The notes under the pieces were generated by a model. That model was not told the DNA's origin. It ran no database searches and worked only from the letters and a program-made list of their open reading frames with translations. Made by a program: the position numbers and the translations under genes. From Pseudosporangium ferrugineum (GTDB taxonomy: Bacteria > Actinomycetota > Actinomycetes > Mycobacteriales > Micromonosporaceae): 64,000 nucleotides of DNA. Shown here one piece after another: positions 47,198 to 56,373 of the stretch. Every line of letters begins with the position of its first letter. Positions within the stretch are counted from its first letter, which is position 1. Location: NCBI RefSeq assembly GCF_003002065.1, contig NZ_PVZG01000006.1, forward strand, positions 186,001 to 250,000, written 5' to 3'.

Positions 47198-47686
47198 CTA
47201 CTTCAGGATCAGGCGGCCGGTGCGCTCGAAGGTCGCCAGGTCCGCCAGCGTCTCCTCGATGATCAGCGAGCGGGGCCCGGGCAGCGCGTCCACCGGGAAG
47301 AAGCCCGCGTCGACCGACTCGTCCGTGACCTTCTGCAGTTCGCCCTCCCAGGTGTGGATCCGGAAGGACATCAGGATCTGCTGGTACGAGTGCCCCCACT
47401 CGTTGGTGTACGTGGCCGAGCTGTGGAACGCGAACGGCGTCAGGGACGTGGCGCGCAGGCCGGTCTCCTCCCACACCTCGCGGATCGCGCACTGCTCCAT
47501 GCTCTCGCCGAGCTCCATCGCGCCGGCCGGGATGGCCCAGCGGTGGTTGTCGGAGCGCTGGATCAGCAGGAGCCGTCCCTGTTCGTCGAGGATCACGCCC
47601 CGCGCTCCCACGAACAGCAGGGTGTCGGCGTCCCCGACACTGCTGCGTACCCGACCCAGATAAGACTCAGCCCACGTCAACGCCAC
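47198..47686 (-). CDS. Nudix hydrolase
   Basis: A 162-residue Nudix-domain protein with the box GAMELGESMEQCAIREVWEETG (G-x5-E-x7-R-E-x-x-E-E) at about residues 53-75, which binds the catalytic magnesium. The family hydrolyses nucleoside diphosphate derivatives. GTG 47686 starts nine bases after the Ku stop, so the two are probably one transcript. In the NHEJ setting it could clean damaged nucleotides, but that is only a guess. Confidence 0.88.
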   Translation of the reverse strand: MALTWAESYLGRVRSSVGDADTLLFVGARGVILDEQGRLLLIQRSDNHRWAIPAGAMELGESMEQCAIREVWEETGLRATSLTPFAFHSSATYTNEWGHSYQQILMSFRIHTWEGELQKVTDESVDAGFFPVDALPGPRSLIIEETLADLATFERTGRLILK

Positions 47687-47695
47687 ACCACAAGA

Positions 47696-48595
47696 CTAGG
47701 ACGCCTTCTTCGTCGCCTTCTTCGCCGGTGCGGCCTTCTTGGCCGCGGTCTTGGCGGCGGTCTTCTTGGCGGGTGCCTTCTTCGCGGGAGCGGCCGGGGC
47801 GGACGGGCCGGACTCGCCGCGGGCCTTCTTCGCCCGCTCGACGGAGGCCTTCAGCGCCGCCATCAGGTCGACCGCCGCGGCCGGTGCCTCCTCGGCCTCC
47901 TCCGGCGCGACGACCTCGCGGCCCTCGACCTTGGCGTCGATGACCTCCTGGAGCGCCGCCCGGTAGTTGTCGGTGAACTCGTCCGGCTTGAAGCTGCCGG
48001 CCATCGAGTCGATCAGCGAGGACGCCATGGCGAGTTCGGCCGGGCGGGTCTCGATGTCGTCGTCCAGGAAACCGAAGTCGGGGGTGCGTACCTCGTCGGG
48101 CCAGAGCATCGTGTTGAGCACCAGGACGTCGTCGTGGACGCGGAGGGTGGCGAGCTGCTCCCGCTGGCGGATCGCGATCTTGACGATGGCGACCCGGTCG
48201 GCCTCGGTGAGGGCGTCGCGCAGGAGCACGTACGGCTTGGCGGCCTGGCCCTCCGGCTCGAGGTAGTACGCCTTCGCGAACAGCAGCGGGTCGATCTGCT
48301 CCGCCGGCACGAACTGCAGCACGTCGATCGCCCGGGACGTGGTCAGCGGCAGCTCGGCGAAGTCCTCGTCGGTCAGGATGACCATCTCGCCGCCGCCGAT
48401 GTCGTACCCCTTGGCGATGTCGTCGTAGCTGACCACCTCGCCGTCGATGGAGCACGTGCGCTGGTACTTGATCCGGCCCCCGTCGGTGCGGTGCACCTGG
48501 TGGAAGCGGATGTCCTTCTCCTCGGTGGCCGAGTACAGCTTGACAGCGATCGACACCAGGCCGAACGAGACCGCGCCCTTCCAGATCGCCCGCAT
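47696..48595 (-). CDS. ku: Non-homologous end-joining protein Ku
   Basis: A 299-residue bacterial Ku. The MRAIWKGAVSFGLVSI start, RTCSIDGEVV and the core beta-barrel (residues to ~230) form the ring that binds DNA ends; a linker and a Lys/Ala-rich tail of ~40 residues (from ~260) are typical of actinobacterial Ku and bind DNA and LigD. ATG 48595. Divergent from the ligase gene over a 93-base gap, which should hold both promoters, an arrangement common for Ku-LigD loci. Confidence 0.95.
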   Translation of the reverse strand: MRAIWKGAVSFGLVSIAVKLYSATEEKDIRFHQVHRTDGGRIKYQRTCSIDGEVVSYDDIAKGYDIGGGEMVILTDEDFAELPLTTSRAIDVLQFVPAEQIDPLLFAKAYYLEPEGQAAKPYVLLRDALTEADRVAIVKIAIRQREQLATLRVHDDVLVLNTMLWPDEVRTPDFGFLDDDIETRPAELAMASSLIDSMAGSFKPDEFTDNYRAALQEVIDAKVEGREVVAPEEAEEAPAAAVDLMAALKASVERAKKARGESGPSAPAAPAKKAPAKKTAAKTAAKKAAPAKKATKKAS

Positions 48596-48688
48596 TGCCG
48601 CCTCCTACCCCCGTGAGCTGCTGCTCGATCAAGGATTGCATTACTGAGACGCCTGCGTAAGGTGTTCGTCCCTGCCTATGGTGATCAG

Positions 48689-49636
48689 GTGCCGGATGCG
48701 CCGTTGTCTCCGATGCTCGCGATGGCGGGGCCGCTCCCGCTCGGCGCGGGCTGGAGCTACGAGTTCAAGTGGGACGGCGTCCGCGTCCTCTCCTCGTTCC
48801 CGGGCGGCCCCCCGCGGCTGTGGGCCCGCTCCGGCACGTCCGTGACCCTCGCGTACCCGGAGATCGCGCCGCTGTCGCTGCCACCCGGCTCCCTGCTGGA
48901 CGGCGAGATGGTCGTCCTCGACGCGGCGGGACGGCCGTCCTTCACCGCCCTGGCCGAGCGCATGCACGTGCGCGACCCCGGCAAGGCGGCGCGCCTGGCG
49001 GTCACGCTGCCGGTCACCTACATGATCTTCGACCTTCTCCGGTACGCGGGTGAGCCGCTTCTCCACCTCCCGTATTCCGAGCGGCGCGCCCGCCTCGAGC
49101 GCCTGGACCTGGGCGACGGGCCGTGGATGGTGCCGCCCGCCTTCACCGACGGTTCCGCCACCGAGGCCGCCGCGCGGGAGAACCACCTGGAGGGCGTGGT
49201 CGCCAAGCGGCTCGACACGCCGTACGTGCCCGGCGCCCGCTCGCCCGACTGGGTCAAGGTGAAGTTCGACCGGACCGGCGACTACGTCATCGGCGGGTGG
49301 CGGTCGGGCGCGCGGCGGCTGGGCGGCCTGCTGGTGGGGGTGCCGGGACCGGGCAGCGGGCTGCTCTTCCGGGGCCGGGTCGGCGGCGGGATCGGCGCGG
49401 CGGCCGAGCGTGAGCTGCTGTCCGTGCTCGCACCGCTGGCGGCGGCCAAGTCACCCTTCGCCGCCGGGGCGGTGCCCCGGGAGGATGCGCGCGGCGCGCA
49501 CTGGGTAAGCCCGGATGTGGTGGTCGAGGTGCGCTACGGCAACCGTACGCCGGACGGCCGGCTGCGGTTCCCGCGCTTCCTGCGGCTGCGCCCGGACAAG
49601 TCGCCCGAGGAATGTGCCGAGGAGGACGATGCCTGA
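48689..49636 (+). CDS. ATP-dependent DNA ligase (LigD/LigC-type ligase domain)
   Basis: A 315-residue ATP-dependent ligase. The adenylation domain has the nucleophile lysine in YEFKWDGVR (about residue 29), GSLLDGEMVV and the EGVVAKR motif; the last ~100 residues form the OB domain. It lacks the polymerase and phosphoesterase domains found in the large LigD. GTG 48689 was chosen because the conserved LSPMLA follows; upstream ATG or GTG codons at 48662-48664 are possible. A TATGGT hexamer six bases before it suggests a leaderless transcript. Its stop overlaps the next gene by eight bases. Confidence 0.92.
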   Translation: MPDAPLSPMLAMAGPLPLGAGWSYEFKWDGVRVLSSFPGGPPRLWARSGTSVTLAYPEIAPLSLPPGSLLDGEMVVLDAAGRPSFTALAERMHVRDPGKAARLAVTLPVTYMIFDLLRYAGEPLLHLPYSERRARLERLDLGDGPWMVPPAFTDGSATEAAARENHLEGVVAKRLDTPYVPGARSPDWVKVKFDRTGDYVIGGWRSGARRLGGLLVGVPGPGSGLLFRGRVGGGIGAAAERELLSVLAPLAAAKSPFAAGAVPREDARGAHWVSPDVVVEVRYGNRTPDGRLRFPRFLRLRPDKSPEECAEEDDA

Positions 49637-50531
49637 GCGATTCCCGGTCCAGATCGAGGGCCGCGACCTCGAGTTGTCGAACCTGGACAAGCTGATGTAC
49701 CCGGCCGCGGGGTTCACCAAGGGCGAGGTCGTCGACTACTACACGCGGGTCGCGCCGGTGCTGCTGCCGCACCTGCGCGGCCGGGCGCTGACCCGGATCC
49801 GCTACCCGAACGGCGTCGACGGTGCCCACTTCTTCGAGAAGAACGCGCCGGGCGGAACCCCCTCCTGGGTACGCCTCGAGACACTGCCGGTGCCGGGGTC
49901 CACGAAGGCGCGCGAGACGATCGACTTCGTGGTGGTCGACGAGCTGGCCACGCTCGTGTGGGTTGCCAACCTGGCGTCGCTGGAGCTGCACACCCCGCAG
50001 TGGCGGATCGGCGAGCACCCCGACCTGATGGTGGTCGACCTCGACCCGGGCGCGCCGGCGGGGCTTCAGGAGTGCTGCGCGGTGGCGATGCTCATGCGGG
50101 ATCGGCTCGGCGAGGACGGGCTGAGCGCGTACCCGAAGACGTCCGGGAAGAAGGGCATGCAGCTGTGCGTACCCATCTCCGGTATGCAGGATTCGGAGGC
50201 GGTGTCCGGCTACGCGAAGCGGGTGGCGGAGGAGTTGTCCGCGCGGGTGCCCGGTTCGATCACGGCGAAGATGGCCCGTGCGATCCGGCCCGGCAAGGTG
50301 TTCATCGACTGGAGCCAGAACGCGGCGGCGAAGACGACGGTGGCGCCGTACTCGCTGCGCGCCCTGGCGGAACCGACCGCTTCCACGCCTCTGACCTGGG
50401 AGGAAGTGGCGGCGATGGCGCTCGGGGACGAGCCCGCACGGCAGTTCGGCGCCGCGGAGGTACTCGAGCGCGTCGATGCGTACGGTGATCTGCTCGAGGA
50501 TCTGCTGCGCCCCGGACCGGCTCTGCCCTGA
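49629..50531 (+). CDS. LigD-type polymerase/primase (NHEJ)
   Basis: A 300-residue archaeo-eukaryotic-primase-type polymerase domain of LigD. Family motifs: ELSNLDKLMYP at the start, the metal aspartates in MVVDLDPG, YPKTSGKKGMQL and the terminal VFIDWSQNAAAKTTVAPYSLR. It fills gaps with nucleotides, often ribonucleotides, at DNA ends held by Ku. ATG 49629 overlaps the ligase stop, so the two activities are translationally coupled but on separate chains. No 3'-phosphoesterase domain is encoded here. Confidence 0.94.
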   Translation: MPERFPVQIEGRDLELSNLDKLMYPAAGFTKGEVVDYYTRVAPVLLPHLRGRALTRIRYPNGVDGAHFFEKNAPGGTPSWVRLETLPVPGSTKARETIDFVVVDELATLVWVANLASLELHTPQWRIGEHPDLMVVDLDPGAPAGLQECCAVAMLMRDRLGEDGLSAYPKTSGKKGMQLCVPISGMQDSEAVSGYAKRVAEELSARVPGSITAKMARAIRPGKVFIDWSQNAAAKTTVAPYSLRALAEPTASTPLTWEEVAAMALGDEPARQFGAAEVLERVDAYGDLLEDLLRPGPALP

Positions 50532-50539
50532 CGTCTTGA

Positions 50540-50562
50540 GGTACCTTGCGACGCAAGGTACC
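50540..50562. promoter_or_regulatory. Perfect palindromic operator before padR-like gene
   Basis: Ten-base perfect arms GGTACCTTGC and GCAAGGTACC separated by three bases, nine bases before the PadR ATG. Overlap with the only space available for the promoter suggests autorepression by the PadR protein. Confidence 0.7.
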
Positions 50563-50571
50563 GTGTGCCGC

Positions 50572-50913
50572 ATGGCAGAGGTGGCGCAGCTGTCGACCGG
50601 CCTGAGACGCGGCACTTTGGAGTTCTGCGTCCTCGCCATGGTCGAGCACGAGGACCGGTACGGCACCGAGATCGTGCGATGCTTCGGCGCCGAGACCAAC
50701 CTCGCCGCCTCGGAAGGCACCATCTACCCGTTGCTGTCCCGGCTGCGCCGGGTCGGCTGGCTCGATAGCAAATGGAGCGAGTCGCCGTCGGGGCCGCCGC
50801 GGCGCTACTACGCCCTGACCGACAGCGGCCGGTCGGCGCTGGAGCACTTCCGTACGGAATGGGTTTCGTTTCGACAGACTGTCGACCGTCTCGTGGGGAC
50901 CGGTGGGGAATGA
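50572..50913 (+). CDS. PadR-family transcriptional regulator
   Basis: A 113-residue winged-helix regulator: TGLRRGTLEFCVLAMVEHEDRYGTEIV start, EGTIYPLLSRLRRVGWLDSKW (recognition helix and wing) and RRYYALTDSGR. It matches the short PadR-s2 type, with a single C-terminal helix. ATG 50572. The stop overlaps the next ATG (ATGA), and PadR genes are classically paired with HAAS/DUF1700 membrane proteins, exactly as here. The palindrome directly upstream is its likely operator. Confidence 0.93.
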   Translation: MAEVAQLSTGLRRGTLEFCVLAMVEHEDRYGTEIVRCFGAETNLAASEGTIYPLLSRLRRVGWLDSKWSESPSGPPRRYYALTDSGRSALEHFRTEWVSFRQTVDRLVGTGGE

Positions 50914-51986
50914 GCAGCGACCGATTCGACGTAGTCGTCGCCGAGTACCTGCGCGAGGTCGAGCAGCGGCTCTCGGGCCTGCCCGTCCTGCAGCGCCGGG
51001 AGTTGCTCGGCGACCTGGAGGCACACATCGCCAACGAGCGCGCCGAGAGCGGCGTGTCCTCCGAGACGGAGTTGCTCCAGGTCCTGGAGCGGCTCGGCGC
51101 CCCCGAGGTGGTGGCCTCGGCGGCGTACGAGGAGGCCGGCCTCCCGGAGCCGACGATGCCGGTCCCGGTGGTGTCGGTGGGCGCGGTCCCGATGCCGGAT
51201 GCGGTCGCGGCGGCGTCCGGCGGTCAGGTGTTCGCGGGGACGGTGACGTTCGCGGCGTCGTCGCGGTTCAGCGGGCGGGCGGAGCGCACGGCCTTCGTCG
51301 ACACGTCCGAGGTCGCGGCGATGGTGGCCGCCTCCGACCCGGCCGCTCCCGCTGCTCCGGCTTCTGGGGCCCCGGCTTCTGGGGCTCCGGCTTCGCCTGG
51401 TCCGTTCTCGTCCGTGGCGGCGGTCGCGGCGCCGGGGTCCGCGCCGCCGGCCTGGGTGCCGCCCGCTCCCACCCCGCAGGCCTACCAGCCGCCGCCCTCG
51501 CCCGCGGTGATCCCGCCCCCCGACGACCTGCTGCGGAAGCGGCCCGGGCCCTACCCGCCCAGCGGCCCCGGACGCGCCTCGGCCGGCGCGATCCCCGGGT
51601 CCTCGCAGCCGGGATACTCCTCGGGCGTGCCGCCGTTCGGCCAGCCGCCGTACGTGGGGGGCCCGCCGCTCGCGCCGCCGCCCGCTCGATCCGGCAGTAG
51701 TCTGGGCTGGCTGCGCGCGGCGATCGCCGGTGTGGCCGTGCTCTTCTTCCTGGTCGCGCTCAGCTGCGTCGGCGGCGCGTTCCTGATGCGCAGCGGCTCG
51801 GTGGAGGAGGCGCCCGCCGTGGGCGTTCCCGTCCAGACCTTCAGCCAGGAAGCGACGGACGAGCCCACGGTCGCGGACACCACCGACGCGGTCCCGCCGC
51901 CCGGCGTCACCACCCCGCCGACCCAGCCGCCCACGCCGGAGGCCCCCACCACGCCCCCGCTGCCGACCGCCACCGCGACGGAGTAG
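50910..51986 (+). CDS. HAAS/DUF1700-domain membrane protein
   Basis: A 358-residue protein. The N-terminal ~75 residues are a HAAS signalling domain (YLREVEQRLSGL, then RRELLGDLEAHI and LERLGAPEVVA). A long Ala/Pro-rich disordered region (~75-265) follows, one membrane helix near residues 270-292 (AAIAGVAVLFFLVALSCVGGAFL) and a Thr/Pro-rich tail that should be extracellular. It is translationally coupled to the PadR gene. The HAAS-PadR pair is thought to sense membrane state; the ligand is unknown. Confidence 0.8.
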   Translation: MSSDRFDVVVAEYLREVEQRLSGLPVLQRRELLGDLEAHIANERAESGVSSETELLQVLERLGAPEVVASAAYEEAGLPEPTMPVPVVSVGAVPMPDAVAAASGGQVFAGTVTFAASSRFSGRAERTAFVDTSEVAAMVAASDPAAPAAPASGAPASGAPASPGPFSSVAAVAAPGSAPPAWVPPAPTPQAYQPPPSPAVIPPPDDLLRKRPGPYPPSGPGRASAGAIPGSSQPGYSSGVPPFGQPPYVGGPPLAPPPARSGSSLGWLRAAIAGVAVLFFLVALSCVGGAFLMRSGSVEEAPAVGVPVQTFSQEATDEPTVADTTDAVPPPGVTTPPTQPPTPEAPTTPPLPTATATE

Positions 51987-52006
51987 CCGCGGCCGTGGCT
52001 ACCACG

Positions 52007-52037
52007 CCGCCTGCGTGACAGCCACGCCCGCAGGCGG
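52007..52037. terminator. Hairpin between convergent HAAS and helicase genes
   Basis: Nine-base arms CCGCCTGCG (52007-52015) and CGCAGGCGG (52029-52037) with a 13-base loop, 21 bases after one stop and 13 before the other. It probably ends both transcripts. Confidence 0.55.
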
Positions 52038-52049
52038 TAGCGCGCCCTG

Positions 52050-53711
52050 TCAGTCGATCTGCGGGAGGGGCGGGCCGAGCACGTCGTCCGCGTCGACGAT
52101 CGTGTACGCGTAGCCCTGCTCCGCCAGGAACCGCTGGCGGTGCGCCGCGTACTCGGTGTCGATCGTGTCGCGGGAGACCACCGTGTAGAAGTGGGCCTGG
52201 CGACCGTCCGCCTTGGGGCGCAGGACGCGGCCCAGGCGCTGGGCCTCCTCCTGGCGGGAGCCGAACGTGCCCGACACCTGGATCGCCACCGCCGCCTCCG
52301 GCAGGTCGATGCTGAAGTTGCCGACCTTCGAGATGACCAGGGTGCGCAGCGTGCCGGCCCGGAACTCGTCGAACAGCCGCTCGCGTTCCTTGTTGGTCGT
52401 GGAGCCCTGGACGATCGGGGCGTCGAGGTATTCGCCCAGCTCGTGCAGCTGGTCGATGTAGCCGCCGATGACCAGCGTCTGCTCGCCGGCGTGCTTCTCC
52501 ACGAGCGCGCGGACCACGGGCAGCTTGGTGCGGGCGGTGGCCGCGACCCGGTAGCGCTCCTCGGCGTCGGTCACGGCGTACGTCATCCGCTCGGCGTCCG
52601 TGAGGGTGACCCGGACCTCGGTGCACTCGGCCGGGGCGATCCAGCCCTGCGCCTCGATGTCCTTCCACGGCGCGTCGTAGCGCTTCGGGCCGATGAGCGA
52701 GAAGACGTCGCCCTCGCGGCCGTCCTCGCGCACCAGCGTCGCGGTCAGACCGAGCCGGCGGCGGGCCTGCAGGTCCGCGGTGAAGCGGAAGATCGGCGCG
52801 GGGAGCAGGTGCACCTCGTCGTAGATGACCAGGCCCCAGTCGCGGGCGCCGAACAGGTCCAGGTGGGTGAACGCGCCGCCGCGCCGGGACGTCAGCACCT
52901 GGTACGTCGCGATGGTGACCGGGCGGATCTCCTTGCGCTCGCCGGAATACTCGCCGATCTCGTCCTCGGTCAGCGACGTGCGGGCGACGAGCTCGCGCTT
53001 CCACTGCCGGCCCGCGACCGTGTTGGTCACCAGGATGAGCGTCGTCGCCTTCGCGGTGGCCATCGCCGCGGCGCCGACCAGCGTCTTGCCGGCGCCGCAG
53101 GGCAGCACCACCACGCCGGAACCGCCGGCCCAGAAGCCGTCGACCGCCTCCTGCTGGTACGACCGCAGCGTCCAGCCGTCCTCCGCCAGGTCGATCTCGT
53201 GCGCCTCGCCGTCCACGTACCCGGCGAGGTCCTCGGCGGGCCAGCCCAGCTTGAGCAGCGCCTGCTTGAGCCGGCCACGCTCGGAGGGGTGCACCACGAT
53301 CGTCTCGTCGTCGATGCGGGCGCCGAGCATGCCCGCGAGCTTCTTGCTCTTCGCCACCTCCACCAGCACGATCTTGTCGAGCCCGCGCAGGACGAGCCCG
53401 TGCGTCGGGTCGTTGGCGAGCTGGAGGCGGCCGTACCGATCCATGGTGTCGGCGACGTCGACCAGCAGCGCGTGCGGCACCGGGTAGCGGGAGAACTTGA
53501 TCAGAGAGTCCACGACGCTCTCGGCGTCGTGGCCGGCGGCGCGGGCGTTCCACAGCCCGAGCGGCGTCAGCCGGTAGGTGTGCACGTGCTCGGGTGAACG
53601 CTCCAGCTCCGCGAACGGCGCGATGGCCATCCGGCAGGCCTGGGCGTCGGGGTGGTCGACCTCCAGCAACAGGGTCTTGTCGGACTGCACGATCAGGGGT
53701 CCGCCGCTCAC
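52050..53711 (-). CDS. XPB/Rad25-type DNA repair helicase
   Basis: A 553-residue superfamily 2 helicase of the bacterial XPB group. An N-terminal damage-recognition-like domain (to ~185) is followed by RecA domain 1 with LPCGAGKTLVGAAA (Walker A) and YDEVHLLPAP (DEVH box), and RecA domain 2 with RLGRVLRPK (motif VI). It unwinds DNA 3' to 5', with proposed roles in repair or recombination. The start is GTG 53711. The large gene 148 bases upstream on the same strand encodes an XPB N-terminal-like partner, and the pair is conserved in actinobacteria. Confidence 0.94.
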   Translation of the reverse strand: MSGGPLIVQSDKTLLLEVDHPDAQACRMAIAPFAELERSPEHVHTYRLTPLGLWNARAAGHDAESVVDSLIKFSRYPVPHALLVDVADTMDRYGRLQLANDPTHGLVLRGLDKIVLVEVAKSKKLAGMLGARIDDETIVVHPSERGRLKQALLKLGWPAEDLAGYVDGEAHEIDLAEDGWTLRSYQQEAVDGFWAGGSGVVVLPCGAGKTLVGAAAMATAKATTLILVTNTVAGRQWKRELVARTSLTEDEIGEYSGERKEIRPVTIATYQVLTSRRGGAFTHLDLFGARDWGLVIYDEVHLLPAPIFRFTADLQARRRLGLTATLVREDGREGDVFSLIGPKRYDAPWKDIEAQGWIAPAECTEVRVTLTDAERMTYAVTDAEERYRVAATARTKLPVVRALVEKHAGEQTLVIGGYIDQLHELGEYLDAPIVQGSTTNKERERLFDEFRAGTLRTLVISKVGNFSIDLPEAAVAIQVSGTFGSRQEEAQRLGRVLRPKADGRQAHFYTVVSRDTIDTEYAAHRQRFLAEQGYAYTIVDADDVLGPPLPQID

Positions 53712-53859
53712 CGAGGTGCCCTTCCACGAACGAAAAAGACCCTCCAGTGTGACACGGCTCCGGGCGTACCCGGGGAGGGTTGACCGGCCGTGCCACGCTT
53801 TCGCAGAGGTCGGCGAAGGATCCGCGCGCGACGGGGGAAACGGGGGCGCGCGGTCCCGA

Positions 53860-56289
53860 TCATTCCTCCAGGACGGCCGCGGTGACCCGGTGCAGGGCGA
53901 ACGTGTGCAGCGTCTCGGTCCGTTCGTCCTCCGCGCGCAGGTAGCCGGCGCTCAGCGACACCGGGCGGACCAGCCGGGACAGCGTCGCACCGTGCGCGTC
54001 CACGTAGCCGACCCAGACCCGCGCCTTCTCCCGCACCGCCTGCTGCAGCACCGCCATGGCCTGAGTGTGCGCCTGCACCGATGTGAGACCGGGCACACTC
54101 TGACCGTTCGCGGCCCGCACCGTGACGGGTGCCCGCCGGGCCGCGCGGGTGGCGATGTCGCCGCGCCGGATCTGCTCCACGACCCCGGCCAGTCGCGGGC
54201 CGGCCAGCAGCGGCCCGGCGGGCTCGGCGAGGCGGGCGGAGACGGGGGTACGGCTGGGAGCCCGCCGGGCCTTGGGGCGGGACAGGACGGCGGCGCCCGC
54301 GGAGTCCTCGGCGACCGGGGCGAACCCGGCGTCCCGCAGCGAACCCAGCAGCCGGGCCAGTTGCAGGGGGCTGACCAGCACCGTGGGGGCGAGCCGGCGC
54401 AGCGCCGCGTGGCCCAGCCGCTTGTCCGCGAGCACCTCGGCGACCAGCGCCTCGTCGTCGCTGCGCACGTAGGAGCCGGCCGAACCCGCGCGCAGCCCGC
54501 CGTGCTTGCGCGCCGCGTCGTCGATCAGATAGGTGAGGGCCTGCGGGATCGGCGTGCGGGATCGGCGGCGGAAGAGGGCGTGCAGGTCGGTGGCGGCGTA
54601 CCCGACGTCGAGGGCCCGCCGGACGCTCGCCGCGGTGACCCGGTGCACGCTGGCACCGCCCGCCGACTCCAGCTCCGCCACCACGTCCAGCTCGGCCGCC
54701 AGCTCGGGCTCGGGCGGGCCCGGCACCACCACGGACAGGTCGGCCTGCACGAGGACGTGGTCGACCGGGGCGGGCAGGAGCGCGTCGAGCGCGCGGACCG
54801 GCTCCGAGGCGCCGGGCAGGCGTTCGCCGCCCGGACCGGTGCCCAGCGGATCGCCGCCGGGTTCGTCGTCGTCGCTCTCCAGGAGCCTTCCGTACGACGT
54901 GAGCGCCCCGAGCCCGGTCAGGCCCAGCATCGCCGCGCCGGTCAGGGCGTCCCGATGCGCCTGCTCCCGGCCCCGGGCCCGGCGCGGTGCCTGCCAGGCG
55001 AGCAGGGCCAGCACGTCGTCCGCCCGCGGCGCGGTGCCCGGGGGCATGCCGGCCAGCGCCGCCAGCACCTCCCGCCGGGCCTGCGGTGCGCCCGCCCGTT
55101 CGGCGTCCGGTGCCAGCGCGTTGATCGGGCGGTCGCGGTCGTCGCGCTGCCCGACCAGGCCGGGCTGGCGGGTCATCGCCAGCCACGCCGTCGCCAGGGC
55201 CGACCAGCGCTGGGCGGTGCTCAACGCCCGCCACAGGTCGTACGTGCCGGTGGGCAGGAAGATCTCGTCGGCCGTGCCGGTCGCGCGGCTCGTCGACACG
55301 CCCCGGCCGGTGCCCGCGACGTCGGACTCGCCGAGCAGGCCGGCGGCGTGCGCCACCTCCAGCAGCAGGGCCGTGGCGGGCTCCTCCAGGCCGACCGCGC
55401 GGGCGAGACGCTTGAGGTCGCGTACGCCGAGACCCCCGGTCTTGAGCACGGCGGCGGGCTCGACCGCCAGGGCCTCCAGCAGCGACTCCGTGGTGCGCAC
55501 CGCCTCCATGACCTGGCCGGCCCCCGCCGAGTCGACGGACTTCGGGTCGCGGACCTGGCCTTCCGGGGCCGGCGGGAACGGCCGGAGCGCACCCAGCGGC
55601 CCCGAGTCGCGGCGCAGCAGCAGCCCCACCTCGCGCGGCAGCTCCACCAGCTCGCCGTCGGCCCGGGGAGCCCGCCCCGCGTCGGAGACCGGGACCAGGA
55701 TGTGGTTGTCGATCAGCCACCGCACCGGCTCGGCGACGCTGCCGCCCGAGCCGAGGGTGCCGACCGGCGGGCCGGCCGCGAGCCGGTCCAGCACGGCCCT
55801 TGCGCCCGGAGGAGCGGCCAATACCGTACGGCGGAGCTTGGCCTTGTCCGCACACAGCGCCGCCGCCTGAGCGTCCAGGTAGTCGGCGGGACGGCCCAGC
55901 CCCGCCGGGTACGGCGACGTCACCTCGTCGACCGCACCGACCACCTGCAGCGCCTCCTCGGGACCGTGCAGCAGGAACCGGGCCCGCAGCCGCCCGACGG
56001 CCACCCGGACGTCCTCGGGGTCGGCGGCCGGGGCCAGCGCCAGGATCGCGGCGACCGAGGTCAGCGCGGAATCCTCGGCCCGGCTCAGCCGCGCGGCGTC
56101 GAGCACGGCCAGGGTGAACTCGTCCAGGCCGTCCAGGCACCGGGCCACCGAGCCGCGGGACTGGGCGCGTACGGCGAGGGCGGAGACGTCGGACGGCACG
56201 GGCACGACGAGATCGGGGCGCAGCTGGATCAGCGCGCCCAGGGCGTCGTCGGACAGGGACCGGAGCTGGTCGGCGAATGCGGTGGCCAT
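53860..56289 (-). CDS. Helicase-associated (XPB/Ssl2 N-terminal-like) protein with WYL-type C-terminus
   Basis: An 809-residue Ala/Leu-rich cytoplasmic protein. The start MATAFADQLRSLSDDALGALI and the long helical repeats are those of actinobacterial 'helicase-associated domain' proteins that precede XPB. The middle contains Asp/Gly-rich linkers; the C-terminal ~75 residues (VWVGYVDAHGATLSRLVRP, later HTFALHRV) resemble a WYL domain, a ligand- or nucleic-acid-sensing fold found in DNA-damage and defence regulators. ATG 56289. I infer that it loads or regulates the XPB helicase encoded next. Confidence 0.8.
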   Translation of the reverse strand: MATAFADQLRSLSDDALGALIQLRPDLVVPVPSDVSALAVRAQSRGSVARCLDGLDEFTLAVLDAARLSRAEDSALTSVAAILALAPAADPEDVRVAVGRLRARFLLHGPEEALQVVGAVDEVTSPYPAGLGRPADYLDAQAAALCADKAKLRRTVLAAPPGARAVLDRLAAGPPVGTLGSGGSVAEPVRWLIDNHILVPVSDAGRAPRADGELVELPREVGLLLRRDSGPLGALRPFPPAPEGQVRDPKSVDSAGAGQVMEAVRTTESLLEALAVEPAAVLKTGGLGVRDLKRLARAVGLEEPATALLLEVAHAAGLLGESDVAGTGRGVSTSRATGTADEIFLPTGTYDLWRALSTAQRWSALATAWLAMTRQPGLVGQRDDRDRPINALAPDAERAGAPQARREVLAALAGMPPGTAPRADDVLALLAWQAPRRARGREQAHRDALTGAAMLGLTGLGALTSYGRLLESDDDEPGGDPLGTGPGGERLPGASEPVRALDALLPAPVDHVLVQADLSVVVPGPPEPELAAELDVVAELESAGGASVHRVTAASVRRALDVGYAATDLHALFRRRSRTPIPQALTYLIDDAARKHGGLRAGSAGSYVRSDDEALVAEVLADKRLGHAALRRLAPTVLVSPLQLARLLGSLRDAGFAPVAEDSAGAAVLSRPKARRAPSRTPVSARLAEPAGPLLAGPRLAGVVEQIRRGDIATRAARRAPVTVRAANGQSVPGLTSVQAHTQAMAVLQQAVREKARVWVGYVDAHGATLSRLVRPVSLSAGYLRAEDERTETLHTFALHRVTAAVLEE

Positions 56290-56373
56290 CGTCGTCAACG
56301 CTAGCCGCCGTGGGACGATTGGCGGGGGTCCGGGCCGTGACCGGATTGACAGAGCGACCAAGGGGAGTGACCT

